Counted from the stretch's first letter, positions 1 to 8,872 are shown. The stretch: 64,000 bases of DNA from Cyanobacteria bacterium UBA4641 (GCA_002405805.1 DHMN01000040.1:1-64000); one strand, 5' to 3'. The notes: generated by a model not told the origin, from the letters alone. Numbers and translations: made by a program.

Positions 1-40
1 GCAATGAATAGTTAACAATCCCCATTTTACAGGAGTTGAG

Positions 41-571
41 ATGCGTTGCTTGCTATTTGTGTTTATTATATTATTGGCTGTTCCACTAGTATTTGCAGAA
101 AGCAGCAATCTTGTATTGTACGATTGCCAATCGGATACCAATTTTGAGATTGGTGTTGTACCGGGAGCGTCTCTTGATGAAAATGGGTGTACCATGTTTG
201 GTTCTACTTCATCTGAGGCATACAATGTGTGTGTAAAAGAAGTAAGAAAATATAATCAGTATACGTTAAAATTATATCAATCAGGAAAATGCCAGAAAAG
301 TGGTTATAGAATATCTGGGAGCTATAAAGACACAAAGTGCAGTATGAGTTATGACTCTGCACACATTAAATCATATTTTTCACAAGGTCCGTCCTCTCTT
401 GCTGATACTTGTTTTAAAAATTTAGCAAAGGAAATCAAAGCCAAATATCCAAACATTAAAGGTGATAGTAGATATGGTTTTGTAGCAAATCCTAATAATG
501 TGACAAAACCCTCGCAACCTATTACATGTCCTTCTTCTGCTGGAAATAATTGTTATCATTTCTGGTTTTAA
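41..571 (+). CDS. Secreted protein of unknown function
   Basis: A 176-residue protein with a clear Sec signal peptide (hydrophobic stretch at residues 3-18, likely cleavage after VFA-E). The mature part is about 155 residues and has eight or more cysteines, suggesting disulfide bonds outside the cytoplasm, and a C-terminus rich in Pro, Asn and Ser. The ATG follows a good ribosome binding site (aggag). I do not recognise the family. It is the first gene of an accessory stretch and stands alone on this strand. Confidence 0.75.
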   Translation: MRCLLFVFIILLAVPLVFAESSNLVLYDCQSDTNFEIGVVPGASLDENGCTMFGSTSSEAYNVCVKEVRKYNQYTLKLYQSGKCQKSGYRISGSYKDTKCSMSYDSAHIKSYFSQGPSSLADTCFKNLAKEIKAKYPNIKGDSRYGFVANPNNVTKPSQPITCPSSAGNNCYHFWF

Positions 572-718
572 GTAAAAATTAGTTCAAAGTTAAACTTAAT
601 AGCACTTTAATTGTGTCTATAATATACACATCAGGTAGCAAGTGATGTGCAAGTTTAACACAATAAAGTTAGAAGTTTTACCCGAGGTTAAAATCGGATG
701 TAATCTCGTTTAATTTTC

Positions 719-1444
719 CTAGGCATTTCGCCAAGGTTCATTCGGTTGAATGTAGCGAAGTTTAACATGCAAATAGTCTTTATCTGCATCTTTAATCTGT
801 TCGGTTCCGATACATTCAAATTTTGAACTTCGTGGGAAGACTATTTCATCGCACGTATCGTTTCCTGTTCTTGAGACTCGAGAATTTTTAGGAACTTCAA
901 TCTCATACATAATTCCGCGATTGTTTGTCAAATATCCTGTAGCATAAGACTTATTTGATGTTGCATAAGCATATTCTTTCATATCAATGATATCACCTTT
1001 TTTGATATCAAGTCTTTTTTGGTAGAGTTTGTATTCAGAAAAGAAGTCAGGTTTTTCACCAATGCAACGAATTACATTAAGAGTTTTTTCCGTCGGTTTT
1101 AATTTTTTGAATTCCATATCTGTCAGGCTGATAATTTCTCGTGGTGTCATATCAGGGTCCATAATGTTGGTCTTAATATTCATGTTTTTAGGATTTCCTG
1201 AATTTATAAAATGATGATTTATTCCATTCAAATAACCATGCAAGCTAACGGATTCTTTATTCGTTGCTTTAATAATACCTTGCTCCTTGCAGGCTTTCCA
1301 GTATTCATGGCAAAAAAGTGGTTTGCTTTCTATTTGCTTAGCTTGTTCTAATATTGGTGCTGATTTCTGGTGTTTCAGCGTAGTAATCGCTTTTGATGAT
1401 ATTTTAGAAATAGCACTTTTTATAATTCCCAATTTCATATTCAT
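719..1444 (-). CDS. Predicted mono-ADP-ribosyltransferase (R-S-E type, ART fold)
   Basis: A 241-residue protein whose C-terminal half reads like the ART fold of ADP-ribosylating exoenzymes. The motif order is: Arg126 in NVIRCIGE (family: strand with the NAD-binding Arg), ATSNKS at 161-166 (family: STS motif), the strand MYEIEVPKNSRV at about 179-190 (family: ievPkGt), then CDEIVFPRSSKF at 198-209 (family: ExE or QxE followed by hydrophobics-PR-x-S-KF). Glu200 would be the catalytic Glu; the residue two before it, usually Glu or Gln, is Cys198. No signal peptide is visible. The N-terminal 120 residues are unrecognised and may be a targeting or immunity-binding part. It is isolated between two plus-strand genes. 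The likely role is an effector or toxin modifying a protein or nucleic acid, or hydrolysing NAD; the target is unknown. Motif recognition is fairly sure, activity is not. Confidence 0.68.
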   Translation of the reverse strand: MNMKLGIIKSAISKISSKAITTLKHQKSAPILEQAKQIESKPLFCHEYWKACKEQGIIKATNKESVSLHGYLNGINHHFINSGNPKNMNIKTNIMDPDMTPREIISLTDMEFKKLKPTEKTLNVIRCIGEKPDFFSEYKLYQKRLDIKKGDIIDMKEYAYATSNKSYATGYLTNNRGIMYEIEVPKNSRVSRTGNDTCDEIVFPRSSKFECIGTEQIKDADKDYLHVKLRYIQPNEPWRNA

Positions 1445-1623
1445 AAAAATTTATTTTCCCTATATATTAATAAAACATCTTTGATAAAATTATTGCGTTG
1501 AATTTGCAAATTTCTATTTTTTATGTCATTTTGTTCAAAATAGTTTGAGTAAAGTGTTCTTTCAAATTGTTAATATTCGTATATTTTTAGCAATTTTTAT
1601 TGGTTGGAATTTTTTATTATAGT

Positions 1624-2328
1624 ATGAGGATAGATGAAAATTTTTATATAAATAATGTTTCAAATATTCAAAAATGCAATACCCCAACAAAGGTGTCTCA
1701 AATTTTTGTGACTAAAAGTTCAGAGTCGCAAAACACTTTTCCATCGTATTTCTCTTCACCTAAATATCTTGATTTAAAAAATATGGTCGAAAAGTATGAT
1801 TTGAGTACAAATTATGTGCTGAAATCCGAAAAGTTGGATTATGCATCGGCTTGCAGAAAAATTTTCGTTTCAGAGTTTGGCACAATCAAATCAGGTTCAA
1901 TGCAGCAACTTGTACTAAATCCGCTCTCTCCTGACTTTGATTCTTCATTAACCGATAAAATAAATAAAATGCGCAAGGAATGTCGCGGAGAAGGTAATTA
2001 CGCAAAAAATCTAAAAACTCTAATGAAAGAACGCAAAATAGGCAATTGTACTGATATTGCGCTAGTTACGGCAGATGATATAAACAAAAAGCAAAACAAA
2101 TACAAGGCAGAACTTTTGTATGCAAGTATATTGAGTGACGATGTAATATCTAATCATGTAGCCGTGTTGGTTAAAGATAAAAATGAAAATAATGAAGTGA
2201 GCGCAAATTCAATTGTTTTAGATAATTGGCTTGGCGGAGTTTTTAAATATAGTGATTGGGTAAAAATCGTAAAACATTTATACAATTCAAACAGTGTCAG
2301 CACTTATGTTGCAGATTCTGATAAATAA
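1624..2328 (+). CDS. Unknown protein with a Cys-His-Asp protease/transglutaminase-like arrangement
   Basis: The ATG at 1624 is preferred over an in-frame TTG at 1600; neither has a strong ribosome binding site. The 234-residue product has no signal peptide. Its C-terminal half contains IGNCTDIALV (Cys142), then SNHVAVLVKD (His178), then NSIVLDNWLGG (Asp200). This order and spacing (Cys at a helix start, His on a strand, Asp before an aromatic) is that of papain-fold and transglutaminase-like enzymes. The N-terminal 120 residues have no recognisable domain. It could be a cysteine protease, deamidase or acyltransferase effector. The match is by motif only. Confidence 0.5.
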   Translation: MRIDENFYINNVSNIQKCNTPTKVSQIFVTKSSESQNTFPSYFSSPKYLDLKNMVEKYDLSTNYVLKSEKLDYASACRKIFVSEFGTIKSGSMQQLVLNPLSPDFDSSLTDKINKMRKECRGEGNYAKNLKTLMKERKIGNCTDIALVTADDINKKQNKYKAELLYASILSDDVISNHVAVLVKDKNENNEVSANSIVLDNWLGGVFKYSDWVKIVKHLYNSNSVSTYVADSDK

Positions 2329-2394
2329 ATTTGCTTGGCAAAATATTAGCAAAAAATATTTTTAGCTGCCTTTTAATTATTAAAAGGAGAAATA

Positions 2395-3090
2395 ATGCAA
2401 ATTCTTAATAATCAATCAAATATAAATTTTAACGGAGCTTTTAGAATAAAACCTGCTGAAATCAAGGCGCAAGCAGGAATTCCAGCCCTATTTACTCAAG
2501 GAATGCAAAAATTTACCAATATCTTTGAAAAAGGAGATATGGTCGTTGTCGTTAGGGATAATTATGACAAAAGAGTCGGTAATTATTTGTGTGAAAATTC
2601 TGTTAAAGGGGTCGAATATTTCCCTAAAATCAACACAAAATGCGGTCTTGATGATGAAAAACCTGAAGGTTTACTTGCGTTGCTAAAGGACAAATCGCTA
2701 GAAGTAAGAACAGAGTTCGAAGATATTTTGACTGCTATTTCTAAACAAAAAAGAGCTCCAAGAAAGCCTAAAACTCTATCGGCACAAAAAGAGCTTGTAA
2801 AAATTTCAGATGTATTAAGATTAAATGTTGAAAATCCTGAAATTATGACAAATAAGAATTTTACAAGGATTAGAGATTCTCATAAAAATAGGACAATTGA
2901 GCTGATTAGTCCAAACAATGCGACAACTTATGTTTATGTAAAACCTGATTCCTTAAACGAGGATTCTATCAAATGTATAATTGATGGCAAAGGTAATATT
3001 GCAAAATTGGCGAAAATCCCTGATGAAATCCACAAGTTTATGAAAACTTTCAGTAAATTAAAATGCGAAGGTGTAAATCAGCTGGTGTAG
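2395..3090 (+). CDS. Unknown protein with N-terminal NFNG motif
   Basis: A 231-residue protein preceded by a strong ribosome binding site (aaaggag). It is lysine-rich, soluble and lacks a signal peptide. Residues 9-16 read NINFNGAF. A similar F-[NT]-G tag occurs near the N-terminus of the products at 4118 and 6595, which are otherwise unrelated. No domain is recognised; residues 50-75 hold a short strand-rich stretch (MVVVVRDNYDKRVG). It follows the protease-like gene by 66 bases and may be co-transcribed with it. Confidence 0.6.
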   Translation: MQILNNQSNINFNGAFRIKPAEIKAQAGIPALFTQGMQKFTNIFEKGDMVVVVRDNYDKRVGNYLCENSVKGVEYFPKINTKCGLDDEKPEGLLALLKDKSLEVRTEFEDILTAISKQKRAPRKPKTLSAQKELVKISDVLRLNVENPEIMTNKNFTRIRDSHKNRTIELISPNNATTYVYVKPDSLNEDSIKCIIDGKGNIAKLAKIPDEIHKFMKTFSKLKCEGVNQLV

Positions 3091-3127
3091 CGGTTTGACG
3101 TTTGTTTTGTATAATTTTGCGAAATTA

Positions 3128-3136
3128 TGCTATTAT
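3128..3136 (+). promoter_or_regulatory. Putative extended -10 of the phosphoesterase gene
   Basis: TGCTATTAT ends 7 bases before the ATG at 3144, which would place the transcript start at or next to the start codon. An alternative TATAAT at 3110-3115 would give a leader of about 22 bases, still without a ribosome binding site. No good -35 is visible for either. Confidence 0.35.
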
Positions 3137-3143
3137 ATTTGTT

Positions 3144-4061
3144 ATGAAAAAAATATTTGTAATAATTTTACTGATTCTTTTGGCGCTTGTTTTTTATGAT
3201 GCGAGATACATTGAGCCAAATAGTTTGGTTGTGAAAAATGAAACCCTAAACCTTCCGCATTGGAATAAATCCTTAGACGGTTTGCGCGTTGGCGTTGTGT
3301 CAGACATTCATTTTGGCTATGGGGTGATGAATTTAGAAAAACTAAAAACAATCGTTGACAAGGTCAACGAACAAGCCCCTGATATAATTATTCTACCCGG
3401 AGATTTCGATGCTAAGGCGATTTCGGCCTCCGGTGTGAGCTTGGATGATATAAGTGATGTATTATCTGAGTTAAAAGCTCCCCTTGGAGTTTTTGCAATT
3501 AAAGGTAATCATGATTACGAACCTGAAAATGTCGTATATGACTTGTTGAAAAAGTCTAATATAAAATTGCTTTCAGATAAGAGTGTTTATTTGATAAATG
3601 GGACTTTGAAACTGACAGGAATACAAGATATTTGGCACTATCATCTTAACCCTAAAGTCTTTCATAATGATGGGGTTCCAACGATTTTGCTCTCTCATAA
3701 TCCTGATGTATTACCAAAAGTTCCTGATTATGTGTCGCTTACTCTGAGCGGGCATACCCACGGTGGAGAGGTTGTTTTTCCGATAATCGGCTCATTGACT
3801 GTTCCGTCTCAATATGGGCAAAAATATGCCAAAGGTTATGTTGTTGAAAACGGCAAGAACTTGTATGTAACATCAGGAGTTGGAACTCTTAGCGGTTTTA
3901 GGTTATGTAATTCTCCAGAAATTGTTATTTTGACACTGAACTCTCAAACTGATGATAACAAAATTGAAAATACGCCGACAAAAGGTTTGATAAATCGAAG
4001 TTTTCATTATGAAATGCGCACATTAGTTGACAAAATGCACAGCAAAAAAGATAAAAAATAA
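3144..4061 (+). CDS. Membrane-anchored calcineurin-like metallophosphoesterase (YkuE/LpxG-like)
   Basis: A two-metal phosphoesterase. From the ATG at 3144 the protein has 305 residues: a membrane anchor at 4-18, then SDIHFG (Asp54, His56), LPGDFD (Asp87), GNHD (121-124), SHNPD (184-188) and GHTHGG (203-208). These are all five metallophosphatase blocks. The family includes YkuE and membrane-linked enzymes acting on lipids or lipid-A precursors (UDP-diacylglucosamine pyrophosphatase type); the substrate here cannot be told. The ATG at 3144 is chosen over an upstream in-frame start at 3102 because it opens a clean N-terminal anchor. There is no Shine-Dalgarno; a -10-like TATTAT ends 7 bases before the ATG. 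Confidence 0.85.
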   Translation: MKKIFVIILLILLALVFYDARYIEPNSLVVKNETLNLPHWNKSLDGLRVGVVSDIHFGYGVMNLEKLKTIVDKVNEQAPDIIILPGDFDAKAISASGVSLDDISDVLSELKAPLGVFAIKGNHDYEPENVVYDLLKKSNIKLLSDKSVYLINGTLKLTGIQDIWHYHLNPKVFHNDGVPTILLSHNPDVLPKVPDYVSLTLSGHTHGGEVVFPIIGSLTVPSQYGQKYAKGYVVENGKNLYVTSGVGTLSGFRLCNSPEIVILTLNSQTDDNKIENTPTKGLINRSFHYEMRTLVDKMHSKKDKK

Positions 4062-4084
4062 CTGAAAATTTTTCAGATTACTTG

Positions 4085-4112
4085 TTGCAAAATATTTTTT
4101 ATGTGCAATAAT
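4085..4112 (+). promoter_or_regulatory. Putative promoter of the gene at 4118 (leaderless arrangement)
   Basis: TTGCAA at 4085-4090, a 16-base spacer, and AATAAT at 4107-4112, ending 5 bases before the ATG at 4118. Transcription would begin at about the start codon. Confidence 0.35.
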
Positions 4113-4117
4113 TGGAT

Positions 4118-4810
4118 ATGGAAATTAAGTGTATTTTAAACAATAATTATTTAAGAAAAAATGTTACCCCTCATCAGTGTGAGTTCACAGGTTCGCGAAA
4201 AAAGCGTGATGTGAGTGTGGAGAAACTGAGTCAAGATATTTATGTGAAAAGACCGGATGCAACTGCGAGTGCGTCCGGTCTTTCAGGTATCAGGCAAAAG
4301 TTTTTGAAAGTAGCAAATAGTGTAGTAAACTATGGCAAATCGTATAAGAAAAATATTCAACATACGTATGAACATAAAGTTGTTTTTGCCTTGATAGAAA
4401 AAGAACTTTATGGCAAAAGGTCAATTGATAGTTACACTCATGATGCTGATAAAATGATTTTGTATCTTTTAGGATTTCCAAAATCATTTGTTTCAAAATT
4501 TCATAGAGAACATTCTGTACACCACGTGGAAAGCGGAAAGAAACCAAATTTGCGCAGTATGTTATGTGACAACATCGCATCATCACCTGAATTTAAACCT
4601 GAAAAGAAAAATTCTTTGAGAAAATATTATTCAATATCAAAGGAATTACAATCAGTTAAAGGTTTTGGCGAAATGCTTGAAAAATATAATTTTGGTGAAG
4701 ATATTGATTTTGCTAAAATTAAAAGAATTAAGGCTGCTAAATTTGAAGGTATGAAAGGTCTGGCAAGAGTCGCTGCAAAATCGCTTGTACTGCTTTTTGC
4801 TCATCACTAA
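4118..4810 (+). CDS. Unknown basic protein with N-terminal EFTG motif
   Basis: A 230-residue Lys/Arg-rich protein without signal peptide or membrane segment. The ATG at 4118 is taken rather than the in-frame TTG two codons earlier. Residues 21-25 read CEFTG, similar to the N-terminal tags of the products at 2395 and 6595. The rest is predicted helical and matches no family I know. No Shine-Dalgarno is present; a TTGCAA/AATAAT pair with 16-base spacing ends 5 bases before the ATG. Confidence 0.6.
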   Translation: MEIKCILNNNYLRKNVTPHQCEFTGSRKKRDVSVEKLSQDIYVKRPDATASASGLSGIRQKFLKVANSVVNYGKSYKKNIQHTYEHKVVFALIEKELYGKRSIDSYTHDADKMILYLLGFPKSFVSKFHREHSVHHVESGKKPNLRSMLCDNIASSPEFKPEKKNSLRKYYSISKELQSVKGFGEMLEKYNFGEDIDFAKIKRIKAAKFEGMKGLARVAAKSLVLLFAHH

Positions 4811-4819
4811 ATTTCAGAA

Positions 4820-6595
4820 CTAATCATTCGGAAGTTCTTCATTATTTAACAATTTTTGAGTTGTTATTTGGATGATTTCGCTCAAATTGGAGTAGGATTT
4901 GATTCTTTTTACCCCTCTTTCCTTGTCAAAAATTTTGTTATCTCCATGTGTAATATCGTGAAGAACTGCGATGTTTGCTGCAAATTCGCAATCATTGTCA
5001 GGTGACATGTACGGATAAATTATACAAGGTTTAGTATAATCTTTTGGTTTTGAATATTGGCTACGACCTATAATATGATTCAAAAAGTGACTGCTTTTGA
5101 TGTTGTCGTTCCAATTTTTAGTCTCTTTTGTACCATAAATAATTTTGTCTTTATATGCTCTGTGGTGGTCGTTTATGACATTTTGGATGCTTTGGGAACC
5201 CTTTTGGGTGGCATAAACTGGAGCAAGGATAATATTGCTGTCAGGTATTCTTATCTCAAAACCTACATCATCCAAAACCCAATAATTTTCATACAATGAT
5301 ACTCCTGAAATCGCACAGTCGTCTAAAAATACAATTGTTTTGTCGTTAAAATACTGTTTATCCATATCTTGAAGAAGTTCGTCAAAATCTATAAATTGAT
5401 TTTGTGGAATGTTACCGATTAATTGCATTTGATAATTTATTAAATCATAACTTTTTCCTTTTTCAGGAATACAATATAGTATGTCATCTTTATTTCTGCC
5501 AAGTTTTGCGTTGTATTTCAAAATTTGCTTATGCATATTTTTTAAATTTTGGCTGATAGTTTCAGGTGTCATTACAACCAGTGCATTATCAACATATTGC
5601 AAAACGTCATTTTTTACTTCGTTTCTGATATTTTTGTCATAAGGTAATCCGACCAAAAGCGCAGCATCAATCGTTGCATTTAGTTCTTCTTTTGACATTT
5701 TTTCAGGTTGAAGTTGTTTATATATATTATCTATTGTCTGAGCATTTTCATTTTTTATAATAATAGGTTTTATCCCAAGTGCTTTGGCTTTATCTATTAT
5801 TTCGCTATCAATTTCTTTTGTTTTTAAGATTTCTCTTGTTGTGGTTTCTAAATCTTTGCTGCGGTCAAAAAAGTTTATCCCATTATCAAATCCTGATAAT
5901 ACAAAGAATTTTACATTTTTATTTTTCAAAATTTTTGATGTTTCTTTTGGATATTGTTTTTTGCCTTGTTCTAAATTTTTAATCGTTTGAGAATCTAAAA
6001 ATACTCCATACTTAGGACCGCAGAATTTTGTATCCAGCAAATTTCGCATTTTCTTGTAATCAGTCAGATATTTTAATGCTCTGTTTAATCCAAAATTTGG
6101 GTCATAAAAAGTTTGCTCTTTGTTCGCAAAATCATATCCGACAATCAAAATATGATTATCTTTTAACGCTTTTATAATCGTGTTTAAACTCTTTATGTTG
6201 CCAAATTGAGTCGCCTGTTGCATTGCTGATAAAATCTCTTTACGTGAATAGTTTGTTGTTTTTTCGATATTTATAACTGCATTTTGGATATCTTGTTTTG
6301 AAATTTCATTCAGTGATTTTTGATAATTATCATAAATTCTATCTAAATGAGCTTGCATCTCAATTGTTGTAACAGGACGCGTTTGGTCAATTTTGGGTAT
6401 TTCAAAAGTGCGCGTGTTTATTATTTTAGAATTTTTCTTTGGTTTACTAAGCTCCCCTGTAAAATATATTGCAGGATAAGTTTGTCCAAGTGTATTTATC
6501 TGCCTTTGTTCTTTTTGAACATCAGGGATATTTTTTTGACATTGGGGTTTGTATAAATTGAGACTATTTAGTTTTATTGAAGAAACTGAAATCAT
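4820..6595 (-). CDS. Large unknown protein with a phosphoribosyltransferase-like loop
   Basis: A 591-residue protein without signal peptide. Residues 43-47 read IYFTG, the same N-terminal tag as two neighbours. The middle is Lys/Asn/Gln-rich and unrecognised. At about 420-434 the sequence TIVFLDDCAISGVSL matches the PRPP-binding loop of type I phosphoribosyltransferases (hydrophobics-DD-x-x-x-[ST]-G-x-[ST]-L). A later stretch near 525-540 (IIYPYMSPDND) looks conserved but I cannot name it. It may be a nucleotide- or PRPP-binding enzyme fused to a lineage-specific N-terminal part. It converges with the gene at 4118, 9 bases apart. Confidence 0.55.
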   Translation of the reverse strand: MISVSSIKLNSLNLYKPQCQKNIPDVQKEQRQINTLGQTYPAIYFTGELSKPKKNSKIINTRTFEIPKIDQTRPVTTIEMQAHLDRIYDNYQKSLNEISKQDIQNAVINIEKTTNYSRKEILSAMQQATQFGNIKSLNTIIKALKDNHILIVGYDFANKEQTFYDPNFGLNRALKYLTDYKKMRNLLDTKFCGPKYGVFLDSQTIKNLEQGKKQYPKETSKILKNKNVKFFVLSGFDNGINFFDRSKDLETTTREILKTKEIDSEIIDKAKALGIKPIIIKNENAQTIDNIYKQLQPEKMSKEELNATIDAALLVGLPYDKNIRNEVKNDVLQYVDNALVVMTPETISQNLKNMHKQILKYNAKLGRNKDDILYCIPEKGKSYDLINYQMQLIGNIPQNQFIDFDELLQDMDKQYFNDKTIVFLDDCAISGVSLYENYWVLDDVGFEIRIPDSNIILAPVYATQKGSQSIQNVINDHHRAYKDKIIYGTKETKNWNDNIKSSHFLNHIIGRSQYSKPKDYTKPCIIYPYMSPDNDCEFAANIAVLHDITHGDNKIFDKERGVKRIKSYSNLSEIIQITTQKLLNNEELPND

Positions 6596-6742
6596 GATTT
6601 TTGCTTGTAATAAAACTCAAAAATAAAATTTTTATTTAGCACAATGAACAAATTTAATAATATTTTACATACTGGTTTTTGACTACATTTTTTGAATAAT
6701 TTCAAATATTATGGTAAAATTTACAAAGACAAAGGAGAGGAT

Positions 6743-8425
6743 ATGGATAAGAAGAAGTTTTTGAATGTTTTATTTTGGTTTGCTCTAATTTCGCTAACTA
6801 TCGTCCTGAGAGGAATTTATATTGATATTCCGCTTTGGTATGACGAAGCTTGTTCTTGGTTCACCGCTATTCAAAATTTTCCGTTTGAAATTATGGATAA
6901 TCTTTTGACACTTGATTTACAACATACTCCGCTATATTTCTTTGCTTTGCATTTTTGGATGAAAATGTTTGGCGATACAGAAGTTATGTTGAGAATGTTT
7001 TCGTTGATTTTTAGTGTTGGAACAGTTCCTCTTGTTTACTTTTTGGCTAAAAAAATCTCAACAAAACAAATTGCAATAATTTCAACTTGCGTTGCTGCAA
7101 CAAGTCCGCTTTTGGTGTTTTTCTCAACGGAAGTCAGAATGTATCCTGTTGTAGTATGTTTAGTGATGTTATCTCTGAATTATCTTGTTGATTTTGAGCA
7201 AAAAAGCGATATCAAATCATTGTTAAAATTAACTATCGCAAATGTTTTAATCCCTTATACCTTTGTTGGCGGTATTTTTTATAATATTGCACTGTTATTT
7301 TCTTACGGTGTGTATTTGTTGTTAAATAATCGTGAAAAATTCAATAAATATATTAAATTTGCAATCGGTGAATTTATTTTGCTGATTCCATACTTTGTAT
7401 TGATTGGTTATTATGCAAAAATGAGGAGCGTTTTTGTTATTTCGCATGAAGGACCTTTGAAATTTGTAGCATTGGTTGATATGGTGAGAAATTTCTTTGG
7501 TTCAACAATTGTTGATAACATTTATTGGCCTGCGACAAGTCCTTATTTGTTTACTTTTGCTTTTACAATGCTTGTTGTTGTTCCTTGCTGTTATTTTGTT
7601 TACGGATATATTCAAAGCGTAAAAAAATCTGAAGGTTTTGAAAAAGTTTTAGTCTATACGATTTTATTGGCATTAGTTTTGGCTATTATTTTTGCATATT
7701 TCAAGGTGAATATTTTTACCGTGAGATATATTTTGTACTTGTTGCCTCCAATGTTAATTCTATCAATTATCGGTTTGAGTAAAAAAATCTCATCAAAGCA
7801 TTTAAACATTTTTGTTTGTTTGTTTATTTTATGCAGTTGTATATTTGATTTTAACCACGCACCTGTTGAAAGAGTGCTAAAAACAAATGCCTTCAAGGCT
7901 GTAAGCATAGAGGCTGCTAAATTTAATTTAGAATCTTATGATATTGTAATTATGCCGTTTGGGTCTGATGCGCCATATTATTTTAAGGCTGAGCGCGGAC
8001 CGCAAGTCTATAATTTTGATTTCCATAAAGAAGTCAGAAATCCTTATAACAAAAAGTATTATGATGAATATCAAAGAGAGATGATGGCAAATTCATCACG
8101 TTATGGTGTAATTTATGATTCAATATTCGCAGATAAAGGTTTTTCTGATGCGCATTTTGAATATTTTATGCAAAACGTAAATAATAAAGTTCCAAAAGGC
8201 AGATATGTTTTGTTGGCTCTATATGGGGATGATGCCTCTCAACTTGTTCAGTTGCAAGATTTAAGAAAATCTGTCACAAGTATTGAAGATATCAAAAATA
8301 ATACTTTGAGTATAATGCTTGAAAAATACTTAGTTGATGTCAGGGCTTATTTAGATTCTCAGTTTAATTATTTAGGCTCTGAGACTGTCGGAAATTATAC
8401 ATATTTGCTTTATCAAAAAAGATAA
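6743..8425 (+). CDS. GT-C membrane glycosyltransferase (GT39/ArnT-like)
   Basis: A polytopic enzyme that moves a sugar from a polyprenyl-phosphate donor to a lipid or protein acceptor on the outer face of the inner membrane. The ATG at 6743 is chosen for its ribosome binding site (aaggagagg); the reading frame stays open further upstream. The product has 560 residues: a first membrane helix at 7-23, then PLWYDEACSW at 30-39 with the Asp34-Glu35 pair typical of the first loop of GT39/GT83 enzymes, about ten further helices up to residue 390, and a soluble C-terminal part. Acceptor and sugar are not evident. It reads into the secreted-protein gene at 8450, 24 bases downstream. Confidence 0.82.
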   Translation: MDKKKFLNVLFWFALISLTIVLRGIYIDIPLWYDEACSWFTAIQNFPFEIMDNLLTLDLQHTPLYFFALHFWMKMFGDTEVMLRMFSLIFSVGTVPLVYFLAKKISTKQIAIISTCVAATSPLLVFFSTEVRMYPVVVCLVMLSLNYLVDFEQKSDIKSLLKLTIANVLIPYTFVGGIFYNIALLFSYGVYLLLNNREKFNKYIKFAIGEFILLIPYFVLIGYYAKMRSVFVISHEGPLKFVALVDMVRNFFGSTIVDNIYWPATSPYLFTFAFTMLVVVPCCYFVYGYIQSVKKSEGFEKVLVYTILLALVLAIIFAYFKVNIFTVRYILYLLPPMLILSIIGLSKKISSKHLNIFVCLFILCSCIFDFNHAPVERVLKTNAFKAVSIEAAKFNLESYDIVIMPFGSDAPYYFKAERGPQVYNFDFHKEVRNPYNKKYYDEYQREMMANSSRYGVIYDSIFADKGFSDAHFEYFMQNVNNKVPKGRYVLLALYGDDASQLVQLQDLRKSVTSIEDIKNNTLSIMLEKYLVDVRAYLDSQFNYLGSETVGNYTYLLYQKR

Positions 8426-8449
8426 GTATATTATTTAAAAGGTATAGTT

Positions 8450-8860
8450 ATGTCTAAATTAAGAATTTTTATATTTTCTATACTTTTTCTTTGCGTGATT
8501 TTTCCGTTGGTGAGTTTTGCACAAGAAGATGACACCATTCAACAATGGAAACATGTTGTTGAAAATATTTATATTGACCCAAATGGAATAATTGGAACAG
8601 AGGATATCTATGGGTTTTCGTTTTTATTAAAATCTTTTAATAAAGGGCAGTATGAACCGATGTATGGTAAAGATATTTGGTACACAATTGCGCAATATAC
8701 AATTGATTGTTCAAGACATTCTTACAAAATCGGTGTGATTGATTCTTATGGCTATGAAAATCAATTTATCAACGGAGATTATAACAGTTTGGCAAAATTT
8801 CAACCGATTGTTCAAGGTACGGCAGTGAGTGTTGTTGCAGGTAAATTATGCAGATTTTAG
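8450..8860 (+). CDS. Secreted surface-adhesin-E-like domain protein
   Basis: A 136-residue protein with a Sec signal peptide (cleavage likely after SFA, residue 23). The mature part has WKHVVENIYIDPNGI near its start, YTIDCSRHSYKIGVID in the middle and ends with a cysteine (GKLCRF). This pattern of a Trp, a paired DC...C and beta strands resembles the small surface-adhesin protein E / DUF-type domains found in many Gram-negative secreted proteins. A role in adhesion is not shown. It follows the glycosyltransferase gene closely and ends at a terminator hairpin. Confidence 0.6.
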   Translation: MSKLRIFIFSILFLCVIFPLVSFAQEDDTIQQWKHVVENIYIDPNGIIGTEDIYGFSFLLKSFNKGQYEPMYGKDIWYTIAQYTIDCSRHSYKIGVIDSYGYENQFINGDYNSLAKFQPIVQGTAVSVVAGKLCRF

Positions 8861-8872
8861 TTTTGTAGAAAT

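Noticed and set aside
629..651. Hairpin CACATC...GATGTG between the first two genes
   Set aside because: Short stem without a T-tract; not enough to call a terminator or RNA element.
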